This document shows positions 61,042 to 64,000 of a DNA stretch of 64,000 bases, piece after piece; position 1 is the first letter of the stretch; each line of letters begins with the position of its first letter. The notes beneath the pieces are model-generated. The model searched no databases and had not been told where the DNA came from. It worked only from the letters and a program-made list of their open reading frames with translations. This stretch comes from Acidimicrobiia bacterium (GTDB lineage: Bacteria; Actinomycetota; Acidimicrobiia; Acidimicrobiales; Poriferisodalaceae). A program made the position numbers and the translations under genes. The stretch spans positions 1 through 64,000 of the forward strand of contig JAJEFK010000001.1 of assembly GCA_022820505.1 (NCBI GenBank). The letters are read 5' to 3'.

Positions 61042-61815
61042 GTGGAGATCTTCGGCGTGGTCAACGCCTCGCCAGACTCGAAGGCCGACTTCTCGGTGGT
61101 CCAAGGCTGCGCGGAAGCCGCTGCGCGCGGAGCCGAACTGTTGGCCGAAGGCGCCGACCACTTCGACCTCGGCGGCGAAGGCTCCACACCCGGCAGCGAC
61201 GAGGTCAGCGCTGCCGACGAGTGGCGGCGGGTCGAAGGGCCGCTGCGCGGGCTGCTGTCGCTGGGCGCAGAGGTCGCGATCGACACTCGCAAACCCGAGG
61301 TGGCGCGCCGAGCCCTCGACGCCGGCGCGACGGTGCTGAATGCGGGCGACGCATTGCAGTCGCCCGAGATGGTCGAACTCGCCGCCGAGTGCGAGGTCAC
61401 CGTGGTGCTGCCGTTCATGCTGGGGCGTGACTTCCGCAGCGTCCGCGATGTGCGCGGTGACCCGGTGACGGTCATGGTCGAGTGGTTCGCCTCGCGGATT
61501 GAACGCCTGCGAGAGGCGGGCGTGAAACAGCGGCTCCTGCTGGACTGCGGTGTCGGCTTCGGTCCGCACGACATGGACTGGCCCGAACGGGCGGCGTACC
61601 AGCACGCCATCTACAGCGGCCTCGGCGAACTGCGCCGCTTCGACCTGCCGCTGTACGTGCCAGTGCCGTGGCTGCAGACTCCCGACCGCCTAGAACTGCT
61701 CGACTTGGCGCTCTCCCAAGAACCCGACTACGTACGAGCCCACCGCCCCGCCCGAGTCCGCGAGCACGCCGCTGCGATCCCCGCAGCGACTGCCGAGGTT
61801 GTCTCCTCGGATTAG
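61042..61815 (+). CDS. Dihydropteroate-synthase-like pterin-binding enzyme
   Basis: TIM-barrel protein of 257 aa. It has the FolP N-terminal motif VEIFGVVNASPDSKADFS, the DLGGEGSTPGSDEVSAADEW segment and VAIDTRKPEVARRALDAGAT. The C-terminal motif for sulfonamide/pABA interaction (expected K-x-x-R-H-H type) is weak (VRAHRPARVREHAA). It might be a divergent paralogue such as mycobacterial FolP2, rather than the housekeeping enzyme. Start GTG 61042. Confidence 0.82.
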   Translation: MEIFGVVNASPDSKADFSVVQGCAEAAARGAELLAEGADHFDLGGEGSTPGSDEVSAADEWRRVEGPLRGLLSLGAEVAIDTRKPEVARRALDAGATVLNAGDALQSPEMVELAAECEVTVVLPFMLGRDFRSVRDVRGDPVTVMVEWFASRIERLREAGVKQRLLLDCGVGFGPHDMDWPERAAYQHAIYSGLGELRRFDLPLYVPVPWLQTPDRLELLDLALSQEPDYVRAHRPARVREHAAAIPAATAEVVSSD

Positions 61816-61843
61816 CCCGACAGCTGAGCTGCAGCTGGCTGGC

Positions 61844-64000
61844 TCAGCCGGCGACGGGTTCTAGGGCCACCCGGACGTGCTTGTGGTGCGGGGTGAGCGA
61901 GAGCCAGTCGCGGTCTTCGATGTCGGTGAGCTCGTTCACCGCCACGCCGTGGATCTTGTGTTCGCCGTCTTCGTCGGGATACTCGGTGCCGAATCCGTGG
62001 GGGAGTGTCACATGGCCGGCCATGACTGTGTCGGTGACCTCCGCCGGTGCTTCGGCCTCGCCGCGCTTGGAAACGATCCGCACCCGGTCCCCGTCCACGA
62101 CGCCGAGCGTGGTGGCGTCGTCAGGATTGATCCGCAGTGAGCCGGCCTTGTCCTTCTTGCGCCACTCGGGATCACGGATCACGTCGTTGGCGTTGGACGA
62201 CCGGCGCTCGCCCGCCGAGAGCACGAACGGGAAGCGATCCTGCCCGATGGCGGGTTCCTCGTCGGCCAGTGACCGGAACTCGTCCTCGAGTTCCTCGATG
62301 AACAGGTGGATCTTGCCGTCGGGGTGCGCGATCCGGTCCCACGTCTGGGAGTACTCGCTGACGCTGTAGATCATTCCCGACGGTGAGTCGACGAGCTTGT
62401 CGAACAGGTTGCTGGCCAGCTCCAGCCCCTCGCCCTCGACGCCCGCAGCCCGCACCTCGTCGGGATAGCGCATCGAAGCTTGCATCGCAGAGCCGAACAT
62501 GATCGCCGCGGGCGCCATGTTGCCCAGCGTCGGCCCCAGCGAGTCGTACAGGACGACCGGCAGCTTGGCTCCCACTTCTGGGTCAGTGGTTGACGCCTGT
62601 CCCAGCGCCTCGATGAACGCCTCACGGCCCTGCTGGGCCGCATCGGCCAGCCCATCGGTGCCCGCGGGGCGTCCGCCCATCGCAGCCACCAGCCGGCTGT
62701 GGATCTCGGCCTCGGGCAGCGACTCGCCCAGCGGCTCGAGGATCGGGTGGCGCACCTGGAAGTAGTTCGCAGGCATCTCGCCGGCGAAGAACGTGGCCTC
62801 GGGCTTCTCGTACTGCGAGCAGGCCGGCAGCACGTAGTCGGCCGCCCGAGCCGTCTCGGTCATCGCCACGTCGATCACCACCAGGCACTCCAGCTTGGCG
62901 AAGGCCTCACGGAACCGCTTCGAATCCGGCAGCGTGTGCAGCGGGTTCGCCGATTCCACGATCATCCCCCGGAAACGGTTCGGGTGATCGGTGTCGATGC
63001 AGTCGGGAATCGCGGCGCAGGCGACGAGGCCCGACAGCATGGCGTTGCCGGTGACGGGGTCGGTCTCGCCCTCACCAGAGTGGCCGCAGATCGGAGCAAG
63101 GCGCAGCGGCAGGTTCATGCCCCCCGGCTTGGCGAAGTTGCCGGTCACCAGGTACAGCAGCCGTTGCAGCCAGCTGTTCAGCGTGGAATGGGGCGCCATC
63201 TCGATGCCGAGGTCCTCCTCGGTGGACAGCGACTTCGCCGTGCCCATCGTGCGTGCGGCGGCACGCAGCTCAGCCTCGTCGATGCCGCACTTGCGAGCAC
63301 AGTCGGCGATGTCGGCGCTCGAGATCAGGTCGTGCAGCTCATCCCAGCCGGTGCACTGCTCCGCGAGGAACTGCTCATCGGTCAGTCCCTCCTCGACCAT
63401 GATCGCCAGCAGCGCCGCCAACGCCCACGCATCGGTGCCGGGGCGCACCCGCAGGTGATGGTCGGCCATCGCTGCGGTCTCGGACACCCGCGGGTCCATC
63501 ACCACGAGCTTGCGCTCGTCGTCGTTGCGGATCTTGTTGAGCTCGTTGCGGGACTCGGGGAAACCATGGCTCTGCCAGGGGTTCTTGCCGATGAACACCG
63601 CACAGTCGGTGTGCTCGAAATCGCCCATGGCGCCGAGGTTCTGCCTGCCGAACATCTTGCCCTGCGCCCAGAACATGCCGGTCTTCTCCTGGGCGAGCGC
63701 ATTCGACCGGTACTTGACGCCGAGCGTCTGCAGCACGCCGCGGGCATACGCGCCGGGGAAGTGGTTGCCCTGCCCGCCGCCGCCGTAGTACAGGATCTTG
63801 TCGCCGCCGACCGAGTCGCGGATGCCGGTCAGGCGTTCGGCGACTTCGGCGATGGCAACGTCCCACGAGACCTCTTCGAAGGTGCCGTCGTCGTTGCGGC
63901 GCAGCGGGGTGGTGAGGCGGTCGCGCCCGTTCTGGTAGTAGTCGATCCGCAGCGCCTTCTCGCAGGTGTAGCCCTTCGAGGCGGGGTGTTCCTTGTCGCC
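61844..64000 (-). CDS. Molybdopterin oxidoreductase (DMSO-reductase family), N-terminus outside the window
   Basis: The frame is open to the right edge, so at least 718 residues are seen and the Fe-S N-terminus is missing. Family landmarks are YTCEKALRIDYYQ, EVSWDVAIAEVAERL, TDCAVFIGKNPWQSHGF, VVMDPRVSETAAMADHHL and the C-terminal HVTLPHGFGTEYPD. The molybdenum-ligand region, which in formate dehydrogenases holds Cys or Sec, reads KYRSNALAQEKTGMFWAQGK and has neither. Substrate not predictable. Internal ATGs such as 63736 are not starts. Confidence 0.85.
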   Translation of the reverse strand, partial: GDKEHPASKGYTCEKALRIDYYQNGRDRLTTPLRRNDDGTFEEVSWDVAIAEVAERLTGIRDSVGGDKILYYGGGGQGNHFPGAYARGVLQTLGVKYRSNALAQEKTGMFWAQGKMFGRQNLGAMGDFEHTDCAVFIGKNPWQSHGFPESRNELNKIRNDDERKLVVMDPRVSETAAMADHHLRVRPGTDAWALAALLAIMVEEGLTDEQFLAEQCTGWDELHDLISSADIADCARKCGIDEAELRAAARTMGTAKSLSTEEDLGIEMAPHSTLNSWLQRLLYLVTGNFAKPGGMNLPLRLAPICGHSGEGETDPVTGNAMLSGLVACAAIPDCIDTDHPNRFRGMIVESANPLHTLPDSKRFREAFAKLECLVVIDVAMTETARAADYVLPACSQYEKPEATFFAGEMPANYFQVRHPILEPLGESLPEAEIHSRLVAAMGGRPAGTDGLADAAQQGREAFIEALGQASTTDPEVGAKLPVVLYDSLGPTLGNMAPAAIMFGSAMQASMRYPDEVRAAGVEGEGLELASNLFDKLVDSPSGMIYSVSEYSQTWDRIAHPDGKIHLFIEELEDEFRSLADEEPAIGQDRFPFVLSAGERRSSNANDVIRDPEWRKKDKAGSLRINPDDATTLGVVDGDRVRIVSKRGEAEAPAEVTDTVMAGHVTLPHGFGTEYPDEDGEHKIHGVAVNELTDIEDRDWLSLTPHHKHVRVALEPVAG

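Noticed and set aside
63736-63736. Start of the molybdopterin oxidoreductase at 63736
   Set aside because: The frame upstream to the window edge contains conserved family sequence (YTCEKALRIDYYQ, EVSWDVAIAEVAERL), so the true start lies outside.

Overview
The window is a contig piece from a high-G+C actinobacterium interrupted by one integrated element of lower G+C. Actinobacterial affiliation rests on three things: a mycothione reductase (mycothiol is an actinobacterial thiol), an F420-type LLM oxidoreductase, and the order gcvH - FHA protein - MerR (FtsR-like) - bifunctional-nuclease-domain protein - MerR, known from mycobacteria (Rv1826-Rv1830). The class (for example Acidimicrobiia) cannot be settled from sequence reading alone.

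Left host arm (1-15,960): leuS, a ThDP-dependent decarboxylase/lyase, a SRAP DNA-protein crosslink protein, a HIT protein, a CDP-alcohol phosphatidyltransferase, the gcvH-garA-ftsR-bfn-merR cluster, msrB, an LLM oxidoreductase, an enoyl-CoA hydratase, a Rieske oxygenase, a class V aminotransferase, and the C-terminal part of a 3-hydroxyisobutyrate-dehydrogenase-like gene.

Element (15,953-38,521, about 22.6 kb): it splits that dehydrogenase gene at the Lys-Met-Val of the GQLTKMVNQ motif, with a 9-bp direct repeat ACCATCTTG at both ends. It carries a P4-type tyrosine integrase with GGGGAAC arm-type repeats at both ends, an AlpA-like regulator operon on the minus strand, and a long plus-strand structural block. 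That block runs: unknowns, a short tape-measure-like protein, tail-tip proteins, tail proteins, a non-coding gap that may hold cos, HNH nuclease, terminase ATPase, possible split terminase C-half, HK97 portal, protease, capsid, connectors, and a 1614-aa collagen-containing fibre. A secreted CWB2-type protein sits as a reverse-strand cargo gene. No replication, lysis or CI-like repressor gene was recognised. The combination of integrase, AlpA and a head module recalls capsid-forming satellites, but tail genes are also present. Two direct repeats resembling type I-E CRISPR repeats lie downstream of the integrase.

Right host arm (38,513-64,000): the N-terminal part of the split dehydrogenase, an acyl-CoA synthetase, a NicX-like dioxygenase, a histidine phosphatase, a GNAT enzyme, a serine hydrolase, mycothione reductase, an IPNS-like oxygenase, a NadD-like nucleotidyltransferase, SelD, a nucleoside hydrolase, a DinB-like protein, gcvP, gcvT, an ArsC/Spx-family protein, serB, ilvD, an OFA-type MFS transporter, a thioesterase, a pterin-binding enzyme and a 5'-truncated molybdopterin oxidoreductase. 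gcvT/gcvP here and gcvH at 6.8 kb supply three of the four glycine-cleavage components.

The most notable host finding is two genes whose ordinary start lies upstream of an in-frame TGA. Reading it as selenocysteine restores a full-length family member in each case: SelD (Sec at the position of E. coli Cys17, motif SHGAG-U-ACK) and an ArsC-family reductase (Sec at the catalytic Cys12, motif YHNPH-U-NSSRN). Each TGA is followed at the right distance by a perfect hairpin whose apical loop begins with G, as expected for a bacterial SECIS. Both genes would be called truncated by normal annotation.
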